DNA of 64,000 bases from NCBI RefSeq assembly GCF_015477355.1, contig NZ_JADLRJ010000007.1:186001-250000 (forward strand), in the 5' to 3' direction. Positions within the stretch are counted from its first letter, which is position 1. Each line of letters begins with the position of its first letter. Positions 29,103 through 37,291 of this stretch are shown one piece after another. The position numbers were made by a program, and so were the translations under genes. This DNA is from Nocardia blacklockiae (lineage in GTDB: Bacteria; Actinomycetota; Actinomycetes; Mycobacteriales; Mycobacteriaceae). The notes below the pieces were generated by a model. That model was not told where the DNA came from and made no database searches. It saw only the letters and a program-made list of their open reading frames with translations.

Positions 29103-29136
29103 GAAACCCGCGCTACGGCGCGGGTTTCGCGTTTTT
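29103..29136 (+). terminator. Intrinsic terminator after the cold-shock gene
   Basis: A perfect 10-bp stem (AAACCCGCGC / GCGCGGGTTT at 29104-29113 and 29118-29127) with a TACG tetraloop, followed by CGCGTTTTT ending in five T. It begins about 20 bases after the cspA stop codon. Confidence 0.9.
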
Positions 29137-29227
29137 CCGGGCAGTCGCGCCGGTCTTGCGGGCAACGATCGCCCGCAAGACATAGCCTCCGGACCCGGAC
29201 TGTGGCGCGGGCCACCGGTCCCGGATC

Positions 29228-30412
29228 GTGAGCAATCGACTCGCGAGGGCAGTCCTACAGTGGATGAAGATGCTTCTGGAGGACCGGCACCCGACCACCG
29301 TCGCGGACTACGACGATGCGCGGCGGCGGGCTCGCCTGGCCGAAACCGGGTGGGGACACGGCTGGACGCGCCTGCGCCGGACCGGTCTGGTGCTGCTGCG
29401 GTTGTCGCTGCTCCCGATTCTGCTGCTGGTGCTGTTCGCCCAGTACCTCGCCGTCGACGTCACACCCGAGCGGGCCCGCCTGGCACGGACCGAGCCGGCG
29501 GTGCTGCCGGTCGCCGCGCCCGCTCCCGAGGCGCGCAACACGGCGGTGTTCGATCTGGTCGGGCTCGGCGGGCTGGACGCCGCCGCCACCGCCCGCGCGC
29601 TGCCGTCGCTGTCGCGGATGGGGTCGGTGTGGGCGGTGCGCTACGACAACACCGGTATCGACACCAAGGTCATCAGCGACCTGATCATCCGGGTCACCGA
29701 GGCCGCCCGGATCCAGAACGTGGTGCTGGTCGGCCACAGCATGGGCGGGGTGATCGCCCTGGAGATCGGCAAGCACATCCACACCGAGTCCACCAAGAAC
29801 CTGTCGGCCGTCGTGCTCGACTGCACTCCCGTGGATCTCAACGCGGTTCGCCCGGAGAGCCGCAACCAGGGTGAGGATCTGCTGCGCTGGACCGGCTGGC
29901 TGCCCGGCATCCGGGAGAGCCGCAGCCTGCGGCTGTTCGCCGAAACCTACGCGCGCCGTGAGCGTTTCGTCGACCACGACACCGTCCCGCCGGGCATTCG
30001 CGGCGACCGGCTGTGGTCGGTGGTGGGCGAGGTGCTGCGGCAGAAGATCGGCAACCGCGACGCGGCCAGCAACGGCCTGATCGAGTCGCAGTTCCGGGCG
30101 ATCGTGGCCGGCGGCGCCGTCGACGATCTGCGCGCGCTGGTCAAGCCGGTGACCGGCAAGGCCCGCCCGGCGGTGGTCTTCCTGCGGCCGGGCAATCCCG
30201 AGCGCGACCCGATCGTCGACAACGAGTACACCCACCGCGTGCTGCTCGAGCAGGTCGGCGGGGGGAACGGGATGCTGCTGACGGTGCTCACGCACGGCAC
30301 GGGTCACGCGAATCCGATCCAGCAGCCGGGGGAGTACAACAAGGTCATCGCCCAGCAGGTGGTGCCGTTCGTGCGGCTGGTGCGCAATCAGGAACTCGTC
30401 ATGGCCCGGTGA
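29228..30412 (+). CDS. Membrane-anchored alpha/beta hydrolase
   Basis: A 394-residue protein with an N-terminal cytoplasmic segment, one hydrophobic helix (LVLLRLSLLPILLLVLFAQYL, about residues 53-73) and an alpha/beta-hydrolase domain with the nucleophile elbow VVLVGHSMGGVIAL near residue 168. A late His in LTHGTGHANP could complete the triad. GTG 29228 is the longest start; internal ATGs at about 29264-29270 (MKMLLEDRHP) are alternatives. The topology puts the catalytic domain outside the cytoplasmic membrane. Substrate unknown; a lipid or ester is likely for the family. Confidence 0.78.
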   Translation: MSNRLARAVLQWMKMLLEDRHPTTVADYDDARRRARLAETGWGHGWTRLRRTGLVLLRLSLLPILLLVLFAQYLAVDVTPERARLARTEPAVLPVAAPAPEARNTAVFDLVGLGGLDAAATARALPSLSRMGSVWAVRYDNTGIDTKVISDLIIRVTEAARIQNVVLVGHSMGGVIALEIGKHIHTESTKNLSAVVLDCTPVDLNAVRPESRNQGEDLLRWTGWLPGIRESRSLRLFAETYARRERFVDHDTVPPGIRGDRLWSVVGEVLRQKIGNRDAASNGLIESQFRAIVAGGAVDDLRALVKPVTGKARPAVVFLRPGNPERDPIVDNEYTHRVLLEQVGGGNGMLLTVLTHGTGHANPIQQPGEYNKVIAQQVVPFVRLVRNQELVMAR

Positions 30413-30422
30413 GCGCCGCGGT

Positions 30423-31451
30423 TCAGCGGACCGCGTCGTCGGCGCGCGGCCGTATTCCGGAGGGCGGCAGCAGGTTCCAGCGTTCCAGCTGGGCGCGGAG
30501 CTGTTCGGCGGCGTCGATGTTCAGCGGGCCGCTGGTCCACAGGGCGTAGGGCAGGTTGAAGAATCGCTGCTCGGTGACCGCGCGCAGCCGGTTGATGCCG
30601 GGCTTGGCGCGCAACATCTCCACCTTCTGCGCGAACGACTGCGGCGGATAGTCGACGAAGACGATCGCGTCGGGGTCCGCAGCGGCCAGCCGCTCCCACG
30701 ACACGCGCGTCCAGGAATCGGCCACGTCCGCGAGCACGTTGCGGCTGCCCGCGGCGTCCAGGATCGCTTGCGGCCCACCGAATCTGCCGCTGGAGAACAC
30801 GGTGTCGGAGCCGCTGTCGAAGACGAAGACGTCCGGGCGGCGCGGGGCCTGCGGCGCGGCGCGCAGCGCGTCGAGCCGGGCGTCGAGATCGGCGACGAGC
30901 CGGTGCGCCTGCTCGGCGCGGCCGGTGATCGCGCCGAGGTTGTCGAGGTCGGTGCGCAGCGCGGTCCACGGCTCGACGATGCCGCGCGCCTGTCCGCCCG
31001 CGCGCGGGCGGCAGCTCTCGGTCAGCACGTAGGCCGCGATCCCGTTCTTGCGCAACGACTCCGGCGTGAGGTCCTTGGCCTCGGTGTAACCGTAGTTCCA
31101 GCCCGCCACCATCACGTCGGGACGCTGCGCGAGCACGGTCTCGCGGGAAGGAGATTCGGTGGCAACGACTTTCAGGCGGTCGACCGCGTCGCCGTAGTGG
31201 CGTCGCAAGGTCGCCGCGTCGTCGGCCTGGAGACTGGACACCGCCGTCACCACATCTTGCGCGTCCAGCGCCAGTGCCATCGAGATCATGTTGCTGTCGT
31301 TGACGAACAGGCGCTGCGCGGGCGCGGGGAAACGTACGTCCTGTCCGCAGTTGCGCACGGTGAGATTGCCTTCGACGGCGGGTGCGGTGCCGCACGCGGT
31401 GGCGGCGAGAATCGCTGCGAGCGTGGTCATTACGAGTGCGCTGCGTCTCAT
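30423..31451 (-). CDS. btuF: Vitamin B12-type ABC transporter substrate-binding lipoprotein
   Basis: A 342-residue lipoprotein: signal MRRSALVMTTLAAILAATAC with lipobox AATAC, then a helical-backbone binding-protein domain (RLFVNDSNMISMALALDAQDVVTAVSSL, RPDVMVAGWNYGY, FFNLPYALWTSGPLNIDAAEQL). This is the class used for siderophores, heme and cobalamin. It is the third gene of a permease-ATPase-binding protein operon. The cobalamin riboswitch ahead of the operon favours B12 or a corrinoid as ligand. The start at 31451 is fixed by GAAGGA upstream and the signal peptide. Confidence 0.82.
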   Translation of the reverse strand: MRRSALVMTTLAAILAATACGTAPAVEGNLTVRNCGQDVRFPAPAQRLFVNDSNMISMALALDAQDVVTAVSSLQADDAATLRRHYGDAVDRLKVVATESPSRETVLAQRPDVMVAGWNYGYTEAKDLTPESLRKNGIAAYVLTESCRPRAGGQARGIVEPWTALRTDLDNLGAITGRAEQAHRLVADLDARLDALRAAPQAPRRPDVFVFDSGSDTVFSSGRFGGPQAILDAAGSRNVLADVADSWTRVSWERLAAADPDAIVFVDYPPQSFAQKVEMLRAKPGINRLRAVTEQRFFNLPYALWTSGPLNIDAAEQLRAQLERWNLLPPSGIRPRADDAVR

Positions 31452-31592
31452 CGTGGTCGTTCCTTCGGTGGGTGACAAGCGGTGGGGAGTGTGATTCGAG
31501 TCGGTCGGAGTGCGCCGGGCCGCAGGCGCGTGCGCCGGCACGGGAGTGGGCGCACGAGCCGCCGCCGTGCGCGCGCCTGTTGCCGCGCGGGG

Positions 31593-32441
31593 TCACGGCT
31601 TCGGGATGGGCTCGAGCAGTAGGTGCGGCAGTCCTGTGTCCGGGTGGCGGACCCGGGCCGCGCGCACGCCGAACACCGTGCCGAGAACGGCTGGGGTGAG
31701 GGCGGTTTCCGGGGGAGCGAGGTCGCTCGCGTGGCCGTCGTGCAGCACCAGCACGCGGTCGCAGAATCGGTCGGCCAGATCGAGGTCGTGGAGGGTGAGG
31801 ACGACCGTGCGGTTCAGGGTGCGGGCCAGCGCGAGCAGAGCGAGACGGTGGGTGACGTCGAGGTGATTCGTCGGTTCGTCGAGCAGGAGCAGCGGAGTGT
31901 CCTGGGCGAGAGCCCGGGCGAGCAGGACCCGCTGCCGTTCACCACCGGACATGCGGTGCACCGGGCGATCGGCGAAGCCGTCGAGATCCACTGCGTGCAA
32001 GGCCCTTTCGACCGCCGCGCGCTCCTCCGGACCGCCGGGACCCCACGGGGGCAGATACGGTGTCCGCCCGAGCGCTACTACTTCGCCCGCCCGCAGGTCC
32101 TCGGGTGGCTGCTCGTCCTGCGCGACCAGTGCGAGCGCCCGCGCGCGCCGACGAGGCGAGAGCCCGTGCAGCTCCGACCCGTTCACGAAGACCTCGCCCT
32201 GCCGCGGCCGGAGCAGCCCGGCCAGGGTCCGCAGCAGCGTGGTCTTCCCGCTCCCGTTCGGCCCGACGATGCCGACGATCTCCCCGACCTCGACCGCGAA
32301 CGTCACGCCGGTGAGGACGTCCCGCCGCCCCGGCCCGCAGGCGAGTCCCCGCACCTCCAATACCGGCCCGCCACGGTGCTTCCCAGCCTCGAGCGACCCC
32401 GTCGCGGCCGGTGTCCCGAGGACCGGTTCGCTCCCCACCAT
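31593..32441 (-). CDS. btuD: Vitamin B12/iron-type ABC transporter ATP-binding protein
   Basis: A 282-residue ABC ATPase with Walker A GPNGSGKTT, signature MSGGERQRVLLARAL, Walker B LLLLDEPTNHLD and the switch His in LTLHDLDLADRF. The ATG at 32439-32441 is taken because GAGGAGG at the permease stop lies about 11 bases upstream; longer readings overlap the permease in a non-coding frame. It powers the importer whose permease starts the operon. Substrate inferred from the riboswitch. Confidence 0.88.
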   Translation of the reverse strand: MVGSEPVLGTPAATGSLEAGKHRGGPVLEVRGLACGPGRRDVLTGVTFAVEVGEIVGIVGPNGSGKTTLLRTLAGLLRPRQGEVFVNGSELHGLSPRRRARALALVAQDEQPPEDLRAGEVVALGRTPYLPPWGPGGPEERAAVERALHAVDLDGFADRPVHRMSGGERQRVLLARALAQDTPLLLLDEPTNHLDVTHRLALLALARTLNRTVVLTLHDLDLADRFCDRVLVLHDGHASDLAPPETALTPAVLGTVFGVRAARVRHPDTGLPHLLLEPIPKP

Positions 32442-32458
32442 CCGCGCACCCCGCCTCC

Positions 32459-33490
32459 TCACGACGCACCGAAGCGGTAGCGGCGGCGGCCCATCAGCAG
32501 CAGGAAGACCGGGGCCCCGATCAGGCCGGTGAGCACACCCACCGGAATCTCGGTGGGCCGCACCAGGATCCGCGCGGCGGCGTCGGCCACCACCAGGAAC
32601 AGCGCACCGCACAGTGCGCTCACGGGCAGCAGGGCGCGATGCGGCGAACCGACCAGCAGCCGCGCCGCGTGCGGCACCACCAGCCCGACGAAGCCGATCC
32701 CGCCCGACACCGCCACCAGCACGCCGACCAGCACGGCCAGCCCGGCGAACAGCCCGATCCGCAACGCGCGCACCGGAACTCCCACCGACGCCGCGGTATC
32801 GGCCCCCACGTTCAAGGCATCCAGCCACCGCGCCGCCGCCAGCAGCGCCGCCGCGGCCACCCCGACCACGCACAGCGGCAGGGTGATGCGCGTCCAGTCC
32901 GCACCCGCGAGGCTGCCGAGCAGCCAGAACAGCACGGCCTGCGCCGCCGCCGGATCGGCGCTGCGGAAGATCAGGTAACTGCTCAGCGCCGCGCAGGCCG
33001 ACCCGAGCACGGTGCCGGTCAGCACCAGCCGCAACGGCGTCAGCCCGCCCTGCGCGACCGCGATCAGGAAGACCAGCGCCGCCGCCGCGAACGCGCCCAG
33101 CAGCGCGCCGCCCGACAGTGCCCACACCCCCGCGCCCGCGAAGAACCCGGACGTGATCACCGCCGCCGCGCCGACTCCCGCCCCCGAGGACACGCCGAGC
33201 AGATACGGGTCGGCCAGCGGATTGCGCACGAGCGTCTGCATGGCCGCGCCCGCCAGCGCCAGCCCCGCGCCCACCACGGCCGCCAGCAGCGTGCGCGGCA
33301 CCCGCAACTGCCAGACGATGGTGTCGAGACCGGGATCGGCGACCGCGGCTCCGGTCACCCGTGCTCGCAGCACCTCGAAAACCGTTGCCGGCGGCACCGT
33401 TTCGGCCCCGCAGCCGGTCGCCACCACCAGGGCGCACGCGAGCGCCACCACGACGACGGGAACGACCACCGATGTCCGCGCGCGGATCAT
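32459..33490 (-). CDS. btuC: Vitamin B12/iron-type ABC transporter permease
   Basis: A 343-residue FecCD/BtuC-family permease with about ten membrane helices. Family signatures are LRVPRTLLAAVVGAGLALAGAAMQTLVRNPLADPYLLGVSSGAG and GGIGFVGLVVPHAARLLVG (each split here as landmarks only). ATG 33488-33490 has a GGAG about nine bases upstream, just beyond the cobalamin riboswitch. First gene of the btuC-btuD-btuF operon; 17 bases separate it from btuD and about 140 bases separate btuD from btuF. Confidence 0.9.
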   Translation of the reverse strand: MIRARTSVVVPVVVVALACALVVATGCGAETVPPATVFEVLRARVTGAAVADPGLDTIVWQLRVPRTLLAAVVGAGLALAGAAMQTLVRNPLADPYLLGVSSGAGVGAAAVITSGFFAGAGVWALSGGALLGAFAAAALVFLIAVAQGGLTPLRLVLTGTVLGSACAALSSYLIFRSADPAAAQAVLFWLLGSLAGADWTRITLPLCVVGVAAAALLAAARWLDALNVGADTAASVGVPVRALRIGLFAGLAVLVGVLVAVSGGIGFVGLVVPHAARLLVGSPHRALLPVSALCGALFLVVADAAARILVRPTEIPVGVLTGLIGAPVFLLLMGRRRYRFGAS

Positions 33491-33514
33491 CGCCGATACT
33501 CCATGGGCACCTCG

Positions 33515-33640
33515 CGACCTCAGAGCGATACCCGGCGAGGGAGGTCTGACTTCCGCGCCGGGCCCGAGCCCGCCGCGGTCACAGTGGCGCGACCGTCCCG
33601 GATTTCCACCGGATTCCCGCACCCGCCGAGGATGACGGCA
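33515..33640 (-). ncRNA. Cobalamin riboswitch
   Basis: Read on the minus strand, the leader of the ABC operon contains the ordered hallmarks of the B12 aptamer: GGGAATCCGGTGGAAATCC (from about 33618), GGGACGGTCGCGCCACTGT with the invariant GCCACTGT at 33581-33588, an arm GGGCTCGGGCCC, and GGAAGTCAGACC at 33543-33554, the variant B12 box. It ends about 25-50 bases before the permease ATG, so control of translation start is likely. This element identifies the transporter as cobalamin-responsive. Confidence 0.87.
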
Positions 33641-33666
33641 CGAACTCTACCGTCCGGTTTGTCCGG

Positions 33667-34290
33667 TCAGCGCACCCGGTCGCCCAGCAGGTGCCGCACG
33701 CCGCCCACGAACAGCTGCAACCCGAAGTCGAAACGGGCGGTGGCGCTGGTGTTCTCGTACAGCGGCGAGGACTCCTCCGGCAGCGCGCCCGCGGAATCCA
33801 TCTGCATGCGCGACTGCTCGTCGACGGTCTCGCCGAGCACGTAGTACAGCAGCGTGTAGGCGGCCAGGTCGGCCTCCTCGCGCGTCATCCCGCCGCGGAT
33901 CAGCGCACCGGCCACCCGCTCGCGACCCTTGCTGGTGGTCAGGCGCGAGGCGTAGGTGGCCGACACCAGCTCCGCGCCGTCGCGGTAGGCGAGCAGGCAC
34001 GAGCGCATCCGGTGCGCCAGCTCGCCGAGCTGCGCGGACCACTCGTCGGCGGAGACCGGCTCGTCCAGGGGCGCCAGGATGCGGTCGGCGACCGCGCCGA
34101 GCAGCGCCTGCTTGTTGGGGAAGTGCCAGTACAACGCGCCGGGCTGGACGTGCAGCGAGGTCGCCAGCCGGCGCATCGTGAGATCGGCCAGGCCGAATTG
34201 GTCGAGGATGGCGATGGCGCCGTCGACGACGTCGGTGCGGTGCAGTTGCACTTGGCGACAACCCTTTCGTGCTTTTGACTCGCTGCTCAC
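33667..34290 (-). CDS. bioQ: TetR family biotin biosynthesis repressor BioQ
   Basis: A 207-residue TetR regulator. The HTH TMRRLATSLHVQPGALYWHFPNKQALLGAVADRIL is at about residues 37-71 (shown in parts: TMRRLATSLHV, GALYWHFPNKQ). It is divergent from bioB with only 69 bases between the start codons, and that gap holds BioQ box 3; two more boxes precede bioA and bioF. GTG 34288-34290 is the start, with TAGGGT on the minus strand a few bases ahead suggesting a leaderless transcript. BioQ is the known biotin repressor of corynebacteria and mycobacteria, and position plus operators make this a firm call. Confidence 0.92.
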   Translation of the reverse strand: MSSESKARKGCRQVQLHRTDVVDGAIAILDQFGLADLTMRRLATSLHVQPGALYWHFPNKQALLGAVADRILAPLDEPVSADEWSAQLGELAHRMRSCLLAYRDGAELVSATYASRLTTSKGRERVAGALIRGGMTREEADLAAYTLLYYVLGETVDEQSRMQMDSAGALPEESSPLYENTSATARFDFGLQLFVGGVRHLLGDRVR

Positions 34291-34317
34291 GCTACCCTAG
34301 CCTGAACACCGTTCAAG
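34275..34317 (+). promoter_or_regulatory. bioB promoter with BioQ operator 3
   Basis: TTGACT (34275-34280), a 17-bp spacer and TAGCCT (34298-34303) form a good promoter, and the BioQ box CCTGAACACCGTTCAAG (34301-34317) overlaps its -10 and start site. The divergent bioQ start codon lies inside the same segment, so one box can repress both genes. Confidence 0.85.
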
Positions 34318-34359
34318 TTGCACGGCCGCAGCCCCGGCCGGACGAAGGGATTCGTGCGC

Positions 34360-35379
34360 ATGACCCAGGCACCCGTCAGGACCGAGACCGACATTCTGGC
34401 GATCGCCCGCGAGCAGGTGCTCGAGCGCGGCGTCGGCCTCGACAAGGAACAGACCGTGCAGGTCCTGACCCTCGCCGACGACCGGCTCGAGGAACTGCTG
34501 GCGCTCGCGCACGACGTGCGGATGAAGTGGTGCGGCCCCGAGGTCGAGGTCGAGGGCATCATCTCGCTCAAGACCGGCGGCTGCCCCGAGGACTGCCACT
34601 TCTGTTCGCAGTCCGGCCTTTTCCAGTCGCCGGTGCGCGCCGCCTGGCTGGACATCCCGTCGCTGGTCGAGGCCGCCAAGCAGACCGCCAAGACCGGCGC
34701 CACCGAATTCTGCATCGTCGCCGCCGTGCGCGGCCCCGACGAGCGGCTGATGGCACAGGTCGCCGCCGGGGTCGAGGCCATCCGCAACGAGGTCGACATC
34801 CAGGTGGCCTGCTCGCTGGGCATGCTCACCCAGGAGCAGGTCGACCAGCTCGCCGCGATGGGCGTGCACCGCTACAACCACAACCTCGAGACCGCGAAGT
34901 CGCACTTCCCCAACGTGGTCACCACGCACAGCTGGGAGGAGCGCTGGGACACCCTGCGCATGGTGCGCGAGGCGGGTATGGAGGTGTGCTGCGGCGGCAT
35001 CCTCGGCATGGGCGAGACGGTCGAGCAGCGCGCCGAATTCGCCTTGCAGCTGGCCGAATTGGAGCCCGACGAGGTGCCGCTGAACTTCCTCAACCCGCGC
35101 CCGGGCACCCCGTTCGGCGACCTCGAGGTGCTGCCCGCGGCCGAGGCACTCAAGGCCGTCGCCGCGTTCCGGCTCGCGCTGCCGCGCACCATGCTGCGCT
35201 TCGCCGGCGGCCGCGAGATCACCCTGGGCGACCTGGGCGCCAAGCAGGGCATCCTGGGCGGCATCAACGCCGTCATCGTCGGCAACTACCTGACCACGCT
35301 GGGCCGCCCGGCCGAGGCGGACCTGGATCTGCTGGGCGAATTGAAGATGCCGATCAAGGCGCTCAACGAGACGCTCTGA
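34360..35379 (+). CDS. bioB: Biotin synthase
   Basis: A 339-residue radical-SAM enzyme that inserts sulfur into dethiobiotin. The SAM-cluster motif CPEDCHFC gives Cys75, Cys79 and Cys82. [21 protein letters not shown] and FLNPRPGTP are further BioB signatures. ATG 34360 is preferred, with GAAGGGA at 34344-34350; GTG 34354 is possible. Promoter and BioQ box 3 lie directly upstream, and bsaP and a DUF2567 gene follow closely in what looks like one operon. Confidence 0.97.
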   Translation: MTQAPVRTETDILAIAREQVLERGVGLDKEQTVQVLTLADDRLEELLALAHDVRMKWCGPEVEVEGIISLKTGGCPEDCHFCSQSGLFQSPVRAAWLDIPSLVEAAKQTAKTGATEFCIVAAVRGPDERLMAQVAAGVEAIRNEVDIQVACSLGMLTQEQVDQLAAMGVHRYNHNLETAKSHFPNVVTTHSWEERWDTLRMVREAGMEVCCGGILGMGETVEQRAEFALQLAELEPDEVPLNFLNPRPGTPFGDLEVLPAAEALKAVAAFRLALPRTMLRFAGGREITLGDLGAKQGILGGINAVIVGNYLTTLGRPAEADLDLLGELKMPIKALNETL

Positions 35380-35428
35380 CCCGTCGGGTATTGTCGGCAG
35401 CCCAGGAGCTGCACTTTTCGAGGTGGTC

Positions 35429-35647
35429 GTGGACATCATGGAAGAGCGCTACAACCCGTTCACGGGTAAGCGGGTGGTACCCAACCTGGCCGACCCGGTG
35501 CCGGCGGCGGCCGTCCTGGGCCTGGAGCCGCCGCGGTTCTGCGAGCAGTGCGGTCGGCGCATGATCGTGCAGGTGAGTCCCGACGGCTGGTGGGCCAAGT
35601 GCTCCCGGCACGGGGTGATCGATTCCAAGAGCCTGGACCATCGCTGA
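35429..35647 (+). CDS. bsaP: Biotin synthase auxiliary protein BsaP
   Basis: A 72-residue protein directly after bioB, as Rv1590 is in M. tuberculosis. It contains [13 protein letters not shown], the pair FCEQCGRRM and [13 protein letters not shown]. The three Cys and nearby His are consistent with a small metal or Fe-S binding protein. BsaP is the recently described actinobacterial accessory factor needed for BioB turnover. Starts at GTG 35429 (after AGGTGG), ATG 35438 or GTG 35423 are all possible. Its stop overlaps the ATG of the next gene (TGATG at 35645-35649). Confidence 0.88.
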   Translation: MDIMEERYNPFTGKRVVPNLADPVPAAAVLGLEPPRFCEQCGRRMIVQVSPDGWWAKCSRHGVIDSKSLDHR

Positions 35648-36324
35648 TGGCGCACCAGAGCACCGCCGCACCCACCGGCGCGGGTCGCCGCGAACTGCGC
35701 GTCGTGCTGTGGGTGGTGGCCGGGGTGCTGCTGGCCAGCGCGCTCGGCGGGGTGGTGTGGGGTCTGCTGGCTCCCGCCGAGCGGGTGCTCGTGGTGGAGC
35801 CCGGCCGGGGCGCGGCGCTGACCGGTGAGAGCGCGCACCGCTTCGACGCGATGGCGATCTTCGTGTGCGCCGGCGCGGTTTGCGGCGTGCTGACCGCCGC
35901 CGCGGCGTGGCGGGTGCGGGCGGTCCGCGGTCCGATCCTGCAGGGCGGCTTGCTGTTCGGTTCGCTGGCCGGCGCGTGGCTGATGGCGTGGCTCGGCGAA
36001 CAGGTCGCGAACCTGCGGCATCCGCACGTGGCCGATCCGCCGGTGCGGTCGATTGTCGAACTGGCGCCGATGATCTCGCCGTCGGAGCCGACCGGCTGGA
36101 CGCAGCTGGTGGTGCAGCCGCTGCTGGCGTCGCTCGTGGTGCTCGTGCTGTCGGCGCTGAGCACGTCGGAGGACCTCGGCGCCGGGTTCGCCGCGCCCGC
36201 GGCGGCGCCCGAGGGCGGGCGAGCCTACGCCTCCGATGTGACTTACGGGCCTTATGGCACGCCGGTGTCCCAGCCCCCGCGGTTCGGCCCGTTCGAGGGC
36301 GTGGACTCCGGTTCGCCGCGTTGA
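35647..36324 (+). CDS. DUF2567 membrane protein
   Basis: A 225-residue protein with four hydrophobic segments (LWVVAGVLLASALGGVVWGLL; AIFVCAGAVCGVLTAAAAW; GGLLFGSLAGAWLMAWLG; LVVQPLLASLVVLVLSAL) and a Gly/Pro/Tyr-rich cytoplasmic tail. It corresponds in position and layout to Rv1591 (DUF2567) behind bioB-Rv1590. The ATG overlaps the bsaP stop codon, so the three genes are coupled. Function unknown; linkage suggests a biotin-related role, perhaps uptake or membrane retention, but nothing in the sequence proves it. Confidence 0.85.
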   Translation: MAHQSTAAPTGAGRRELRVVLWVVAGVLLASALGGVVWGLLAPAERVLVVEPGRGAALTGESAHRFDAMAIFVCAGAVCGVLTAAAAWRVRAVRGPILQGGLLFGSLAGAWLMAWLGEQVANLRHPHVADPPVRSIVELAPMISPSEPTGWTQLVVQPLLASLVVLVLSALSTSEDLGAGFAAPAAAPEGGRAYASDVTYGPYGTPVSQPPRFGPFEGVDSGSPR

Positions 36325-36422
36325 CGCCGGTCCGAAGCCGAACCGTTGCCGGAGATTTCCCGGTGCGCCGTAGTCTGTAGTCCCGGCGCCGGGTGCGCCG
36401 GCCCTGCGGAGGAGGCGGCGGG

Positions 36423-36959
36423 TTGGCATTCAGCGGTGACGCACTGGTCGTCGAGGAGATCGACGCGCAGTCCTGGATCGTGCGCGCGCCCATCGAATAT
36501 CGCGGCCGGCACGACCTTTTCGTGGTTCCCGAGGGGTTCCGCACCGACTTCGCCTCGGTGCCGCGGGCGCTGGTCTGGCTGATCCCGCGTTACGGCGTCT
36601 TCACCAAGGCCGCCATCCTGCACGACTACCTGTGCCGCGACGCCGAGGTGAGCCGCGCCGACGCCGACGGCCTGTTCCGGCGGGCGCTGCACGAGGAGGG
36701 CGTCTCGCTGCCGCAGCGCTGGATGATGTGGGCCGCAGTGCGTTTGGGCTCCGGGCTGCGCGGCGCGACCGCGGGCGAGGTCGGCCTGTTCCTGTTGGTG
36801 GCCATTCCCGCGCTCGTCTTCCTGCTCGTTCCCGCGGTGGTCGTGCAGCTGTGGCTGGTGCTGTTCTGGGTGGTGGAGGCAGTGTTCTGGACCGCGAGCC
36901 GAGTGGCGGGGCACACCACCGCCCCGCCGCCGAAACCCCGCGTGAAACTGACCACCTGA
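36423..36959 (+). CDS. DUF1353 protein with C-terminal membrane segment
   Basis: A 178-residue protein. Residues 1-120 match DUF1353: VVPEGFRTDFASVPRALVWLIP, AAILHDYLC and ADADGLFRRAL, a compact domain often found in phage and bacterial genomes and suspected to be an enzyme because of its conserved Asp and His. Residues 120-160 add one long hydrophobic hairpin (LFLLVAIPALVFLLVPAVVV), so the protein is membrane-tethered. TTG 36423 is chosen because GGAGGAGG ends a few bases upstream; a GTG at 36393 would give a Gly-rich extension. Single gene in appearance. Confidence 0.78.
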   Translation: MAFSGDALVVEEIDAQSWIVRAPIEYRGRHDLFVVPEGFRTDFASVPRALVWLIPRYGVFTKAAILHDYLCRDAEVSRADADGLFRRALHEEGVSLPQRWMMWAAVRLGSGLRGATAGEVGLFLLVAIPALVFLLVPAVVVQLWLVLFWVVEAVFWTASRVAGHTTAPPPKPRVKLTT

Positions 36960-37040
36960 CCTCGCACGTGACCGAAAATCGCTCGCCGCTGTTTCTTTCG
37001 AGCGTTACCGTGGTTCGGACGCGACGGAAGGAGGACGGCG

Positions 37041-37211
37041 ATGAGAGCGACACACCGGTCGGCGGAGACCCGGAACGAGCCGCGGGCCGAGCGCGCCGAC
37101 CTCACCGCGTGGCGGCGGCGGCACGAGTTGCGCAGATCCAATGCGGCACAGCCGGTCCCGAGCAAGCGACGCTACGAACGCACGCCCAAGCACCGGCACC
37201 GCACGGACTGA
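37041..37211 (+). CDS. Small basic protein, hypothetical (56 aa)
   Basis: A 56-codon gene with one of the best ribosome binding sites in the window (GGAAGGAGG, six bases before the ATG). The product is strongly basic with about 16 Arg, Pro-containing, and ends SKRRYERTPKHRHRTD. Such Arg-rich tails suggest nucleic-acid or ribosome contact, but I do not know the family. A 13-bp hairpin 26 bases after the stop supports an expressed unit. Confidence 0.6.
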   Translation: MRATHRSAETRNEPRAERADLTAWRRRHELRRSNAAQPVPSKRRYERTPKHRHRTD

Positions 37212-37236
37212 GTCGGCGGAAGACGTACGGAAACAA

Positions 37237-37267
37237 CGAATCCGCCCGGGATCGCCGGGCGGATTCG
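37237..37267. terminator. Bidirectional terminator-like hairpin between convergent genes
   Basis: A perfect 13-bp stem, CGAATCCGCCCGG (37237-37249) and CCGGGCGGATTCG (37255-37267), with loop GATCG. It separates the 56-aa gene from the convergent gene ending at 37292. No T-run follows on either strand, so it may be a weak or mycobacterial-type terminator lacking the U-tract. Confidence 0.7.
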
Positions 37268-37291
37268 GTCGGCTGGTCGTAGCGTCGGAGG

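Noticed and set aside
31593-33437. Long 614-codon reading extending upstream of the ABC ATPase
   Set aside because: The extension overlaps the permease in another frame and is Gly/Arg-rich. The ATPase has a proper ribosome binding site and start at 32441.
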